Below, in pieces: positions 28,074-36,435 of a stretch of 64,000 bases of DNA. Both the position numbers and the translations under genes were made by a program. Location: positions 1 to 64,000 of the forward strand of contig NZ_AP019797.1 of the NCBI RefSeq assembly GCF_009936275.1, read 5' to 3'. The DNA is from Rhodothermus marinus (GTDB lineage: Bacteria; Bacteroidota; Rhodothermia; Rhodothermales; Rhodothermaceae). The stretch's first letter is position 1. Each line of letters opens with the position of its first letter. Under the pieces are notes generated by a model. That model did not search any database, had not been told where the DNA came from, and was given only the letters and a program-made list of their open reading frames with translations.

Positions 28074-30467
28074 ATGCCGCCGCTTCGCACCGCACCGCTT
28101 TTCTGGACGGCGCTCGGCCTGGTCCTCGGGATTCTGGCGGCCGACGCCTGGCCGATACCGGCCGGCTGGTGGCTGCTCGGCGCCGGTTGTACGGCAACGC
28201 TGGCGCTTGTCTTCCTTCTGGTGGATCGAAAACGTCGGGGCTCGGTCCCGTTGTGGCCGGTCCCGCTGCTGCTGAGCGTGCTACTTGTGGGGGCCGCCCG
28301 CCACCGGCTTCAGATGGCACCGCCGCCTCCTTTTCCGCTCGACACGACGGCGGTCGTGCTGGCCGGAGTTCAGAAAACGCCCGAAGCGACCGCGTACGGC
28401 CTGCGTTTTCCGGCGCGGACGCATCTGCTGCTGATCGGTCCCGACACGCTGCGCGCCCACGTGTTGCTCGACGTGCGCCTGGTAGCCGACAGCCTGCCGA
28501 CGCTCCGATGTGGATACCGGGCACTGCTGGGGGGACGCCTGGAGCCGCTCCGCGCCCCCCGCAACCCCGGACTGCCAGACCGCACCACGCAGTGGCGGCG
28601 ACAGGGCGTGGTCGCGCGCCTGGTGGTGGACGATCCCCGGCTCGTTCAGGTACTTGACGTCCGTCGCTGCTTTGCGGATCGGCTGGCCTCACTCCGGGAT
28701 TCGGTCGCAGCCGTGCTGCAGCAGTACATGCCCCGACCCGAAGCCCGGCACGTCGTGCAGGCCCTACTGCTGGGCGACCGCTCAGGGCTTTCCGCAGACG
28801 TTCGGAATCGACTCGGCCGCGCCGGTCTGGCCCACCTGCTGGCCATCTCGGGGCTGCACGTGCTGCTGGTGGGACTGGTGCTCTACGGCCTGCTTCGTCC
28901 GCTGCTGCTCCGACTGGGATTGAGCTGGTGGGTGATGGAGTGGACGCGCACCGTGCTGACGCTGCTCGTACTGAGCGGCTATGTGCTGCTGGCGGGCGCT
29001 CCGGCCTCGGCCGTCCGCGCCCTGGTGATGGCCGCGCTGTTTCTGGGCGCAACGCTGTTTCAGACGCCCCCACACCCCCTGAACGCGCTGGGCGCCGCGG
29101 CCGTCGTGCTGCTGCTGGCCGATCCGGCGCAGCTCTTCGAGCCGGGCTTCCAGCTCTCGTTTGCCGCCGTGATCGGACTGCTGCTGGGCTGGCTGCCCCT
29201 GCAGCAACGCCTTCCCGCCCTGTTCTTTCGTCAGCCCACATTTCGCTATCTGACCGGTACGCTGCTGGTGACGCTGACGGCCACGCTGGCCACGGCGCCC
29301 TTTGTGCTCTACCACTTCGGCTACGTGTCGCTGGCCGGGCTGCCGCTGAACCTTCCGGGCATCCCGCTGGCCGCAGGCGCGCTGGCGGGCGGTCTGCTCA
29401 CCGTGCTGAGCGCGCCGTTCAGCCCGACGCTGGCCGGGCTTTTTGGACATGCGGCCACGCTGTGCGCCCATCTGTTGCTGCAACTCGGCGAACTGGGACT
29501 CCGCCTGCTCCGTCCCTTCGTGTGGCACGTGCCCGAACCGCCCTGGTGGGTGCTGATCACACCTCCTGTCCTGCTGGGAATTCTGAGCAGTTCTTCCCGG
29601 GGACGTCGATGGTCCGGAACGGTCCTGCTCGGGGTGCTGGGTCTCGGTCTCTGGACAACACCACCCACGTCGCCCCATCTGGACGTGCTGTTTTTCGACG
29701 TGGGCCATGGCGATGCCGTACTGATTCGCGCGCCCGGCGGCCGGCACCTGCTGATCGATACGGGCGGCCGCTATGCCGGTCGTGTGGCCGCCGAAAGGAG
29801 CGTGCTGCCCTTTCTGCGCCGATACGGTATCGATCGACTCGACGCTGTGCTGATCACACACCCCGATGCCGATCACGCCGGCGGCCTCCCGCTGCTGCTT
29901 CGCCGACTTGAAGTCGGCCGTGTGCTCGATAGCGGCACGGCCGACTCCTCGGCGCTCTCGCGGGAAATCGCGCATCTGATCGACAGCCTCCGGCTTCCGC
30001 GCCGATCCCTTCAGGCCGGCGATACCGTTCGTCTGGATCCCGCGCTGGTGCTCCAGGTGCTGGCACCCGCGCCGAACGCCGGGGACCTCCCCGACAACGA
30101 ACGTTCCGTGGTGCTCCGGATGGTTTTCGGTCAGACGCGCTGGCTGTTTCTGGGCGACGCAGAACGCGAACTGGAACGCCAGCTCGTACGGGCCTATGGC
30201 AATCTGCTGGAAAGCGACGTGGTCAAGGTGGCCCACCACGGCTCCCGCACCAGTTCCACGCTGGAACTGGTCCAGCAGGTGATTCCGGAACGCACACACC
30301 CCGCCCGGGCCGTGATCAGCAGCGGCTGGCGGAGCGTCGACGATTCGGTCCGGGTCCGGTGGGAGCGTCAGGGGGCCCGGCTGTGGATCACGGCCGATTC
30401 CGGCGCGCTCTGGCTTCGCAGCGACGGTCGGCGGATCTGGCCGGTCGCCTGGCGCAGGGCTCAGTGA
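28074..30467 (+). CDS. comEC: ComEC/Rec2-type DNA uptake channel protein
   Basis: Inner-membrane channel that takes up single-stranded DNA in natural transformation. The chosen start (ATG 28074) gives 797 residues. It has N-terminal helices, a DUF4131 region (about 25-190), the Competence domain with many helices (about 225-500, including HLLAISGLHVLLVGL), and a C-terminal metallo-beta-lactamase domain (about 535-780) with FFDVGHGDAVLI, LLIDTGG, VLITHPDADHAGGL and VVKVAHHGSRTSS. All three parts are intact, so the strain may be competent. It overlaps the convergent stress-protein gene by 7 bases. Confidence 0.94.
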   Translation: MPPLRTAPLFWTALGLVLGILAADAWPIPAGWWLLGAGCTATLALVFLLVDRKRRGSVPLWPVPLLLSVLLVGAARHRLQMAPPPPFPLDTTAVVLAGVQKTPEATAYGLRFPARTHLLLIGPDTLRAHVLLDVRLVADSLPTLRCGYRALLGGRLEPLRAPRNPGLPDRTTQWRRQGVVARLVVDDPRLVQVLDVRRCFADRLASLRDSVAAVLQQYMPRPEARHVVQALLLGDRSGLSADVRNRLGRAGLAHLLAISGLHVLLVGLVLYGLLRPLLLRLGLSWWVMEWTRTVLTLLVLSGYVLLAGAPASAVRALVMAALFLGATLFQTPPHPLNALGAAAVVLLLADPAQLFEPGFQLSFAAVIGLLLGWLPLQQRLPALFFRQPTFRYLTGTLLVTLTATLATAPFVLYHFGYVSLAGLPLNLPGIPLAAGALAGGLLTVLSAPFSPTLAGLFGHAATLCAHLLLQLGELGLRLLRPFVWHVPEPPWWVLITPPVLLGILSSSSRGRRWSGTVLLGVLGLGLWTTPPTSPHLDVLFFDVGHGDAVLIRAPGGRHLLIDTGGRYAGRVAAERSVLPFLRRYGIDRLDAVLITHPDADHAGGLPLLLRRLEVGRVLDSGTADSSALSREIAHLIDSLRLPRRSLQAGDTVRLDPALVLQVLAPAPNAGDLPDNERSVVLRMVFGQTRWLFLGDAERELERQLVRAYGNLLESDVVKVAHHGSRTSSTLELVQQVIPERTHPARAVISSGWRSVDDSVRVRWERQGARLWITADSGALWLRSDGRRIWPVAWRRAQ

Positions 30468-31300
30468 TACAGAAACAGCGGCACCGTCGTCTTTTCGATC
30501 AGCGCCGAAGTCGAAGACCCGAACAGCAACTTCTTCAGACCGGTAGTCGCATAGGCGCCAGCGACGATCAGGTCGGCCTCAATTTCCTGTGCAAACGCTA
30601 CGATCGCTTCTTCCGGGTTATCACCCTTTCGAGCCGTCGTAGTCACCTTGAACCCGTGCTCCTGCAGGTATTCCTGCACGAGCGAGAGCATCAGTCGGGT
30701 TTCGGCCTCTTCATCGTCGTAGACGGTCAGCACTTCCACGCTTACTTCGGTACCGAAAGGCCTGAGCTGGGCGAAGCGCTGCATCGTACGGGCGGCCGTA
30801 TCGCTGCCGTCATAGGCGATCAGGACCCGTTGGATGGGTCGGTATTCGGTGCCTACGATGAACGAAGGGCCGACGCTTTCCCGAACCACCCGCACCAGCG
30901 TCCTGGTTTTTTCCTCCGGATGGCTGTAGAAGAAGTGCGGCTCCTTTCCCACGACGAGCAGATCGTGCACTTTCATATCCTCCAGGATGCGGCGGAAAGG
31001 CACGCCCTCGGCCACTGTATTGCGATGCCGGAGCCCTTCTTTTTCGGCCACGTCGTCGAATTCCTCGATCAGCCGACGGGCCACGGCCCGGGCTTCTTCC
31101 GTCATCTGCTCACGCAGCTTTTCGGCGTAGTACATGCTGCCGATGCCGCCGCCTCGCGCACTGGCTTCGATATGGCCGGTGTCCACGACGGCCAGGCCAG
31201 TGACGCTGGCATCGTGCTGACGGGCAAGCTCGGCGGCATACCGGACGGCAATGCCGGTGTCCGTATCGGGATCGAGAGCGACAAGAATACGCCGGATCAT
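30461..31300 (-). CDS. Universal stress protein with two UspA domains
   Basis: A 279-residue tandem UspA protein. The first domain starts IRRILVALDPDTDTGIAVRYAAELA, the second IQRVLIAYDGSDTAARTMQRFAQL near residue 155, and it ends with the nucleotide-binding type segment IVAGAYATTGLKKLLFGSSTSALIEKTTVPLFLYH, in which GxxxxGxxxxxxxGS residues are present. The start at 31300 is the first Met that fits the family. The gene faces away from oriC and is preceded by a consensus promoter. Confidence 0.9.
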   Translation of the reverse strand: MIRRILVALDPDTDTGIAVRYAAELARQHDASVTGLAVVDTGHIEASARGGGIGSMYYAEKLREQMTEEARAVARRLIEEFDDVAEKEGLRHRNTVAEGVPFRRILEDMKVHDLLVVGKEPHFFYSHPEEKTRTLVRVVRESVGPSFIVGTEYRPIQRVLIAYDGSDTAARTMQRFAQLRPFGTEVSVEVLTVYDDEEAETRLMLSLVQEYLQEHGFKVTTTARKGDNPEEAIVAFAQEIEADLIVAGAYATTGLKKLLFGSSTSALIEKTTVPLFLYH

Positions 31301-31333
31301 GGAGTCTGAACAGCTTGGTTCCGGTTGTGTGGC

Positions 31334-31364
31334 TAAAAGTACGAGTTTTCCCGGTTCCGGACAA
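31334..31364 (-). promoter_or_regulatory. Bacteroidota-type promoter of the universal stress protein gene
   Basis: On the minus strand TTG (complement of 31362-31364) and TACTTTTA (complement of 31334-31341) are 20 bases apart, with the start codon about 34 bases downstream of the -7 box. It lies at the left edge of the DnaA-box cluster. Confidence 0.6.
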
Positions 31365-31387
31365 ACAGGAAGGGGCGCCGGTGTTTC

Positions 31388-31786
31388 ATTCATCCACAAT
31401 GGATTTGTTTAAAAAATGTCGTCGTGTTGGTTTGTAGAAGGCTGTGGAAATGTGGATTTCGAAGTTGTGCACCGTGAAAAAAGTTGTTGTGGATAAAAAC
31501 CGGGGGTATTCCACAACGTTATGCACAGCGGCCGAGTAACCAAATCGTCACATCTGGGGAATCCAGGCCGGTTTCGGAGAAACAATCCACGTTTCCACAG
31601 CAATCCACAGCTAACGACTCTGGTTCAGCGTCTCGTTATCCACCGTTGTCCACATTGTGGAAGTGTGGGGAAAACCCGGGGAGAACGGGGGTAGTTATCC
31701 ACGGCTGTCCACACGGTGGATTTTTTCCCCGAATTATCCCCCGGGTTATCCCCGGCAATCCACAGGTAATCCACAGCGTGGATAAA
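31388..31786. other. oriC: Probable chromosomal replication origin (oriC) with a dense DnaA-box cluster
   Basis: A gene-free stretch of about 490 bases between the stress-protein gene and pgi. I count at least a dozen 9-mers matching TTATCCACA with 0-2 mismatches on both strands: a perfect box on the minus strand at 31488-31496; one-mismatch boxes at 31390-31398, 31519-31527 (TTATGCACA), 31636-31644, 31646-31654, 31695-31703, 31767-31775 and, minus strand, 31777-31785; two-mismatch boxes at 31451-31459, 31591-31599, 31601-31609, 31705-31713 and 31756-31764. An A/T-rich patch (about 31400-31420, GTTTAAAAAATG) at the left end could be the unwinding element. Base composition of the + strand changes from C-rich to G-rich across it. 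Confidence 0.85.
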
Positions 31787-31789
31787 AAC

Positions 31790-33085
31790 TCACGGTTTGC
31801 TGAGCAGGCGGTACATTTCGCGCTTGTAGGCCTCGACGCCGGGCTGGTCGAAGGGATTGACTTCGAGCAGATAGCCGCTGATGGCCACCGCGTGCATGAA
31901 GAAGTAAAGACAGGCGCCGAGTGATCCGGGTGCCAGGCGTTCGAGCCAGACGGTCGAGACGGGCACGCCGCCGTCGGCGTGGGCCTTGCGCGTGCCTTCG
32001 TAGGCTTTGCGGTTGACTTCCTGCACCGTACGGCCGGCCAGGTAGGCCAGGCTGTCGCGATCGTCGCCGGTATCCGGAATGGTCAGCGGTTCGGGTTCGC
32101 GTTCCACCATAAGGAACGTTTCGATCAGGTGCCGGCGGCCTTCCTGCACGTACTGGCCCAGTGAATGCAGGTCGGTGGAGTACTGGATGGCATCGGGGTA
32201 GAGACCTTTGCCCGCTTTGCCTTCGCTTTCGCCGAAGAGTTGCTGCCACCAGGCGCCGATGCCGCTCAGCCGCGGTTCAAAGACGGCCAGCAGTTCGATG
32301 GCGTAGCCGCGTTCGTGAAAGAGATAGCGCAGCGCGGCGTAATCGAGGGCCGGGTTGTCGGAAGCGCCGGTCAGGCGCTCGCACATCTCGACGGCGCCGT
32401 AGAACAGCGAGCGAATGTCGATGCCGGCCACCGCGATGGGGAGCAGTCCGACGGGCGTCAGCACCGAGAAGCGGCCGCCGACGCCGGGCGGGATGGCATA
32501 ACGTCGGTAGCCGAACGTTTCAGCCATGTCGTGCAGGCGGCCGCGGGCCGGATCGGTGGTGACGATGATGCGGCGGGCGGCGTCCGGAAAGCGGGCTTCC
32601 AGCCAGGGACGCAGCACGCGAAAGGCTAGCATGGTCTCCAGCGTGGTGCCGCTTTTGGAGATGACGTTGACATAGACCGACTTGCCTTCCAGATAGGCCA
32701 GCAATTCTTTCAGATAGCGGCCGCTCAGGTGGTGTCCGGCAAACAGCACCTCCGGGGTGATCGGGCGGCCGGTTTCGGGATCGACAGGGGGCCGGAATTG
32801 CGGGGCGAGCGCCTCGATGACGGCCCGGGCGCCCAGATAGGAACCGCCGATACCCAGACACAGGAAGACGTCGGCCTGCTCGCGAATCTCGGCGGCCGTG
32901 GCGTCGATGTCTTCCAGCAGGGCGTCGTCCGGCTGCAGCAGCAGGTCGCGCCAGCCGAGCATTTCATGGCCGGGACCGGTGCGTTCCAGCAGCATCCGAT
33001 GGGCTGCTTCCGCCCGCGGACGGACGGCCTCCAGATCGTGCGCTTCGAGGAAGGGCAGGGCGGTGGAAAGATCGTAGCGGATCAT
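31790..33085 (-). CDS. pgi: Glucose-6-phosphate isomerase
   Basis: Interconverts glucose-6-phosphate and fructose-6-phosphate in glycolysis/gluconeogenesis. The 431-residue product is of the shorter bacterial type. It shows DVFLCLGIGGSYLGARAVIEAL (phosphosugar binding), NVISKSGTTLETMLAFRVLR (SIS domain signature), PPGVGGRFSVLTPVGLLP (PGI signature 1), and the C-terminal NPFDQPGVEAYKREM (PGI signature 2). The chosen start gives MIRYDLSTALPF. It ends at the right edge of oriC and is divergent from moeA with a 78-base gap. Confidence 0.96.
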   Translation of the reverse strand: MIRYDLSTALPFLEAHDLEAVRPRAEAAHRMLLERTGPGHEMLGWRDLLLQPDDALLEDIDATAAEIREQADVFLCLGIGGSYLGARAVIEALAPQFRPPVDPETGRPITPEVLFAGHHLSGRYLKELLAYLEGKSVYVNVISKSGTTLETMLAFRVLRPWLEARFPDAARRIIVTTDPARGRLHDMAETFGYRRYAIPPGVGGRFSVLTPVGLLPIAVAGIDIRSLFYGAVEMCERLTGASDNPALDYAALRYLFHERGYAIELLAVFEPRLSGIGAWWQQLFGESEGKAGKGLYPDAIQYSTDLHSLGQYVQEGRRHLIETFLMVEREPEPLTIPDTGDDRDSLAYLAGRTVQEVNRKAYEGTRKAHADGGVPVSTVWLERLAPGSLGACLYFFMHAVAISGYLLEVNPFDQPGVEAYKREMYRLLSKP

Positions 33086-33163
33086 GGCGGCGTAAACACT
33101 GGCTGTGGGTTGTAACTTTATCTTTCGTAAGATCGGCTTTTTCTGTAAAGTCCACCGAAAATC

Positions 33164-34387
33164 ATGCGCGAATTTATTTCGGTCGAAGAAGCCCGAAGCA
33201 TCATTCTGGAGCAGGTTACGCCGCTGCCGGTCGAGCGCGTGTCGCTGGCCGAGGCGCTGGGACGGCGGCTGGCCGAGGCCGTGGTCAGCCGCGACGACAT
33301 CCCGCCGTTTCCAAATGCGGCCATGGACGGCTACGCCGTGCGGCTGGCCGATGTGCAGCAGGTGCCTGCGACGCTTCGGGTCGTGGCCGACGTGGGGGCC
33401 GGGCAACTACCACCCGCGTCGATTCCGCCGGGCGCCTGCATCCGGATCATGACGGGTGCGCCGGTGCCGGCCTGGGCCGAGGCGGTCGTGCCCGTCGAGT
33501 GGACCGAAGCCGGGGCGAACGGCACCGTGCGCATTTTGCAGGCGCCGGCCGCCGGCGAGAACATCCGTCCGGCCGGGCAGGACGTACGGGCCGGCGAGCG
33601 GTTCTTCGAAGTGGGCCAGCGCATCACGCCGCCAGTGGTGGCCATGCTGGCCACGCTGGGCGTGGCCGAGGTGCCGGTATTCCGGCGGCCCCGCGTGGCG
33701 ATCGTCGCGACCGGCGACGAACTCATCGACGCGGGCCAGCCGCTCACGCCGGGACACATCCGCGATTCGGCCGGACCCGGTCTGGCCGCCCAGGCCCGGT
33801 GGCTCGGGGCCGAGGTGGTGGGGCCGCTGCGGGTGCCCGATGATCGCGCTGCGCTGGAGCAGGCCGTCGAACAGGCACTCGAAGCCGACGTGCTCGTGTT
33901 TTCCGGGGGCGTCTCGGTGGGGCTGTACGATCTGGTCCGGCAGGTGCTCGACGGCCGCGGCACGCAGTGGCTTTTCTGGAAGATCCGCCAGCGGCCCGGC
34001 AAACCGATGGCCTTCGGCCTGCTGGAGGGCAAACCGGTCTTTGGTCTGCCGGGCAATCCGGTTTCGTCGGCGCTCTGCTTCGATCAGTACGTGGCGCCGG
34101 CGCTTCGCCGCATGCAGGGACAGCAGGAGGTGTTGCGACCGCGATTCCCGGCCGTGCTGGAGGCGCCCACACCGAAGAAGGCCGGGCTGCACTTCTACGT
34201 GCGCGGCGTGGCCCGTCCGGGAGGCGATGGCCGCCTTCTGGTGCGCGACACCGGACCCCAGGGCTCCAACCTGTACCATTCGATGGTGCGGGCCAACTGT
34301 CTGATTCACCTGCCCGAGGCGCTCGACGAAGCACCGGCCGGACTGGAGGTGGAAATCGAATGGCTTCCCTGGACGCTGGAGCCGTGA
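33164..34387 (+). CDS. moeA: Molybdopterin molybdenumtransferase MoeA
   Basis: Inserts molybdate into adenylated molybdopterin to form the molybdenum cofactor. The 407-residue product has normal length and shows the N-terminal ISVEEARSIIL, DIPPFPNAAMDGYAVR, IMTGAPVPAWAEAVVPVE, the MoaB-like domain with ATGDELIDAGQPLTPGHIRDS and VFSGGVSVGLYDLV, RQRPGKPMAFGLLEGKPVFGLPGNPVS, and a C-terminal beta domain. No other cofactor genes are adjacent, but a modABC molybdate transporter is encoded at 54.3-56.9 kb. Confidence 0.96.
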   Translation: MREFISVEEARSIILEQVTPLPVERVSLAEALGRRLAEAVVSRDDIPPFPNAAMDGYAVRLADVQQVPATLRVVADVGAGQLPPASIPPGACIRIMTGAPVPAWAEAVVPVEWTEAGANGTVRILQAPAAGENIRPAGQDVRAGERFFEVGQRITPPVVAMLATLGVAEVPVFRRPRVAIVATGDELIDAGQPLTPGHIRDSAGPGLAAQARWLGAEVVGPLRVPDDRAALEQAVEQALEADVLVFSGGVSVGLYDLVRQVLDGRGTQWLFWKIRQRPGKPMAFGLLEGKPVFGLPGNPVSSALCFDQYVAPALRRMQGQQEVLRPRFPAVLEAPTPKKAGLHFYVRGVARPGGDGRLLVRDTGPQGSNLYHSMVRANCLIHLPEALDEAPAGLEVEIEWLPWTLEP

Positions 34388-34450
34388 AGGTTGTTTGTGT
34401 TTATATTGAACAACGATACCCCCGTAACCACTCACCAAACTCTGCCTGCC

Positions 34451-35065
34451 ATGATGCGCCTGTCCACACGGTTATGCCTGGTCGGTCTGCTCGGACTGGC
34501 CTTTGTGCTGCCCGGCCCGGAAAAGGAGCTGGAGATCGGCGCCAAAGCGCCCCTGGTCGATCTGAAGATGCGCGACGTCTCCGGAAAGATGCTTTCCCTG
34601 AAAGACGTGGCCGGAGAGAACGGACTGCTGGTAATCTTTTCGTGCAACACCTGTCCCTGGGTAGCCGCCTGGGAAGATCGCTACCTGATCGTCGCGCAGA
34701 AGGCGAAAGAACTGGGAATCGGCATGATCGCCGTGAATCCCAACGAAGCCTATCGTGACCGTGGCGATGGTTTCGAGGACATGCAGCGACGGGCCAAAGA
34801 GAAAGGCTACACCTTCCCTTACGTGCTGGATGAAGGCTCGAAGTTGGCCGATGCTTTCGGGGCGACACGCACACCCCATGTGTTTCTGTTTAACAAAGAT
34901 CTGGTGCTGGTCTATCGGGGGGCCATCGATGACAATGCGCGCAACCCTGAGGCCGTGAAGCATCATTATCTGCTGGATGCCATGGAGGCCATGGTGGCCG
35001 GCAAGCCCATTCCGGTGGCCACCACGCGCTCGATCGGTTGCACCATCAAGCGCGTGGAAAGCTGA
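34451..35065 (+). CDS. Exported thioredoxin-fold redoxin (AhpC/TSA-like)
   Basis: Predicted periplasmic thiol-disulfide protein. The start ATG 34451 gives 204 residues with a signal peptide MMRLSTRLCLVGLLGLAFVLPG. The redoxin domain shows LEIGAKAPLVDLKMRDVSGK, the active-site region FSCNTCPWVAAWEDR (CxxC pair), MIAVNPNEAYRDRGDGFEDM, and the cis-proline segment GATRTPHVFLFN. It matches the thioredoxin-family subgroup with a CNxCPxV motif common in Bacteroidota. Physiological partner unknown. Confidence 0.85.
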   Translation: MMRLSTRLCLVGLLGLAFVLPGPEKELEIGAKAPLVDLKMRDVSGKMLSLKDVAGENGLLVIFSCNTCPWVAAWEDRYLIVAQKAKELGIGMIAVNPNEAYRDRGDGFEDMQRRAKEKGYTFPYVLDEGSKLADAFGATRTPHVFLFNKDLVLVYRGAIDDNARNPEAVKHHYLLDAMEAMVAGKPIPVATTRSIGCTIKRVES

Positions 35066-35093
35066 GCTCGGTGCCTTAGAAAATCCGACCTGG

Positions 35094-35701
35094 ATGCGGC
35101 CCGTATTGCTGACGGTCATCCTGGGATGGCTGCTGCCCGGATGTATTTCGCTGGGCGCCTTTCAAGGACCCGATGTGCTGCCGGAGGGAAAGGCCGAAGT
35201 GGGGGTGGGAATTGTAGGAGGCGGATCGCTGGGGGAAGGGGCGGCGGTATCGGGATGTTCGAACTCTACGGCCGCAGGGGGATGGCTCCCCGGCTGGAAC
35301 TGGGGGTGCGCACGACGGGCTTTCTGGCAACCGAAGGGGTGGCGATGGGGGCCCTTATGGTGGAAGGAAAATATCAGCTTGTTGCCGCCCATCCGCTGGT
35401 GTCGCTGGGCATGGGCGTCTCGTATTACGCGCTGGAAGTGGACGACGACATGTTTTCCTCGATAGGCCTGTACCCGGCCGTCTGGGTCGGTTTCCCCCGG
35501 CTGTATGCCGGGGCGCGCATGATCGTCGTGACGATCGGTACCAGCAATTCGGACGAAGTGGGCACCGGCTCGCTGGTGGGACTGACCATCGGCGGGCGGC
35601 TGGGCGATCACGTGCGTATTCGGCCGGAACTCACGCTTTTTGCACCGCTAGGCGGCCCGCCGCTCCTGGTGGGCGGGCTGGGCATAGCTTTTCGTCTTTG
35701 A
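35094..35701 (+). pseudogene. Predicted outer-membrane lipoprotein gene with a frameshift
   Basis: The first part, from ATG 35094, encodes a lipoprotein signal (VILGWLLPGC, Cys at residue 17) and GPDVLPEGKAEVGVGIVGGGSLGEG, then runs into unlike sequence. The next frame carries the continuation from about GIGMFELYGRRGMAPRLELGVRTTG to the end LLVGGLGIAFRL at 35701, which looks like a small membrane barrel. The switch is best placed at 35230-35255, in a G-rich run (CTGGGGGAAGGGG), and equals loss of one base. Without it the product would be about 200 residues. Sequencing error or phase variation cannot be excluded. Confidence 0.65.
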
Positions 35702-35703
35702 AA

Positions 35704-36393
35704 ATGCGCATACAGACGGTGCCGCCTTTACTGTTGTCCCGCGAAGCGGCTCAGGTTTTTGTAGCCTGTTCCTCGGAAGAAAATCTGGAGCTGCCTGAAG
35801 GCACGCCGCTCTGGGAGACGCCGGAGCAGGCCGCCGCGGCGTGCCCGGAAGGGAGACTGTGGGTGGTGGAGGTGCCGCCCGGCGGAGCCGTGCACTATGG
35901 CGAAAGCTGGCGGCTGCAACGCTCATTGACGGCCTCGGCCGTTCGCAACCGGTCGCCCTATCGTCCCCCGATCACCGTACCGGCCGCGGGCGGTGTCGTG
36001 GTGCGGAGCGCGGAGGTGCCCGAGGTACTGCTCATCCACCGGCGGGGGCACTGGGATCTGCCCAAGGGCAAGTGTGATCCGGGCGAGTCGCCGGAAGCCT
36101 GCGCCCGTCGGGAGGTGAGCGAGGAGCTGGGCATCTCGCCCGAGACGCTCCAGCTCCGGAAGCCGCTGGGCCGCACGATCCACGCCTACCCGCTCGACGG
36201 TCATTACGCCGTCAAACCCACCTGGTGGTTTCTGATGGAGACCACGGCCACGACGTTTATCCCCCAGGCCGCCGAGGACATCCGGGAGGTGTGCTGGTTT
36301 CCGCTGGAGGAAGCCTGTCGCCGCGTGCGCTATCCAACCCTGCAGGCGCTGCTACAGCACCTGGCCGAGCTCGCCGGTTCAGGGCTGCTGTAA
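35704..36393 (+). CDS. Nudix hydrolase
   Basis: A 229-residue protein with a complete Nudix box GKCDPGESPEACARREVSEELGI (Gx5Ex7REVxEELGI), so it should hydrolyse a nucleoside-diphosphate derivative with Mg2+. An N-terminal domain of about 95 residues precedes it. The segment LLIHRRGHWDLPKGKCD is typical of the diadenosine polyphosphate/8-oxo-dGTP type, but the substrate is not determined. The first Met (35704) is used; a TTG two codons earlier exists. It begins 3 bases after the frameshifted lipoprotein gene. Confidence 0.88.
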   Translation: MRIQTVPPLLLSREAAQVFVACSSEENLELPEGTPLWETPEQAAAACPEGRLWVVEVPPGGAVHYGESWRLQRSLTASAVRNRSPYRPPITVPAAGGVVVRSAEVPEVLLIHRRGHWDLPKGKCDPGESPEACARREVSEELGISPETLQLRKPLGRTIHAYPLDGHYAVKPTWWFLMETTATTFIPQAAEDIREVCWFPLEEACRRVRYPTLQALLQHLAELAGSGLL

Positions 36394-36435
36394 GGTTGCG
36401 GCTTCTTCCATCATGGATAACAATTCACGCAAATC

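Noticed and set aside
35230..35255. Programmed -1 frameshift in the lipoprotein gene
   Set aside because: The zero-frame codons CTG GGG GAA do not form a canonical XXXYYYZ slippery site and there is no clear downstream pseudoknot; a base loss in the G-run is more likely.
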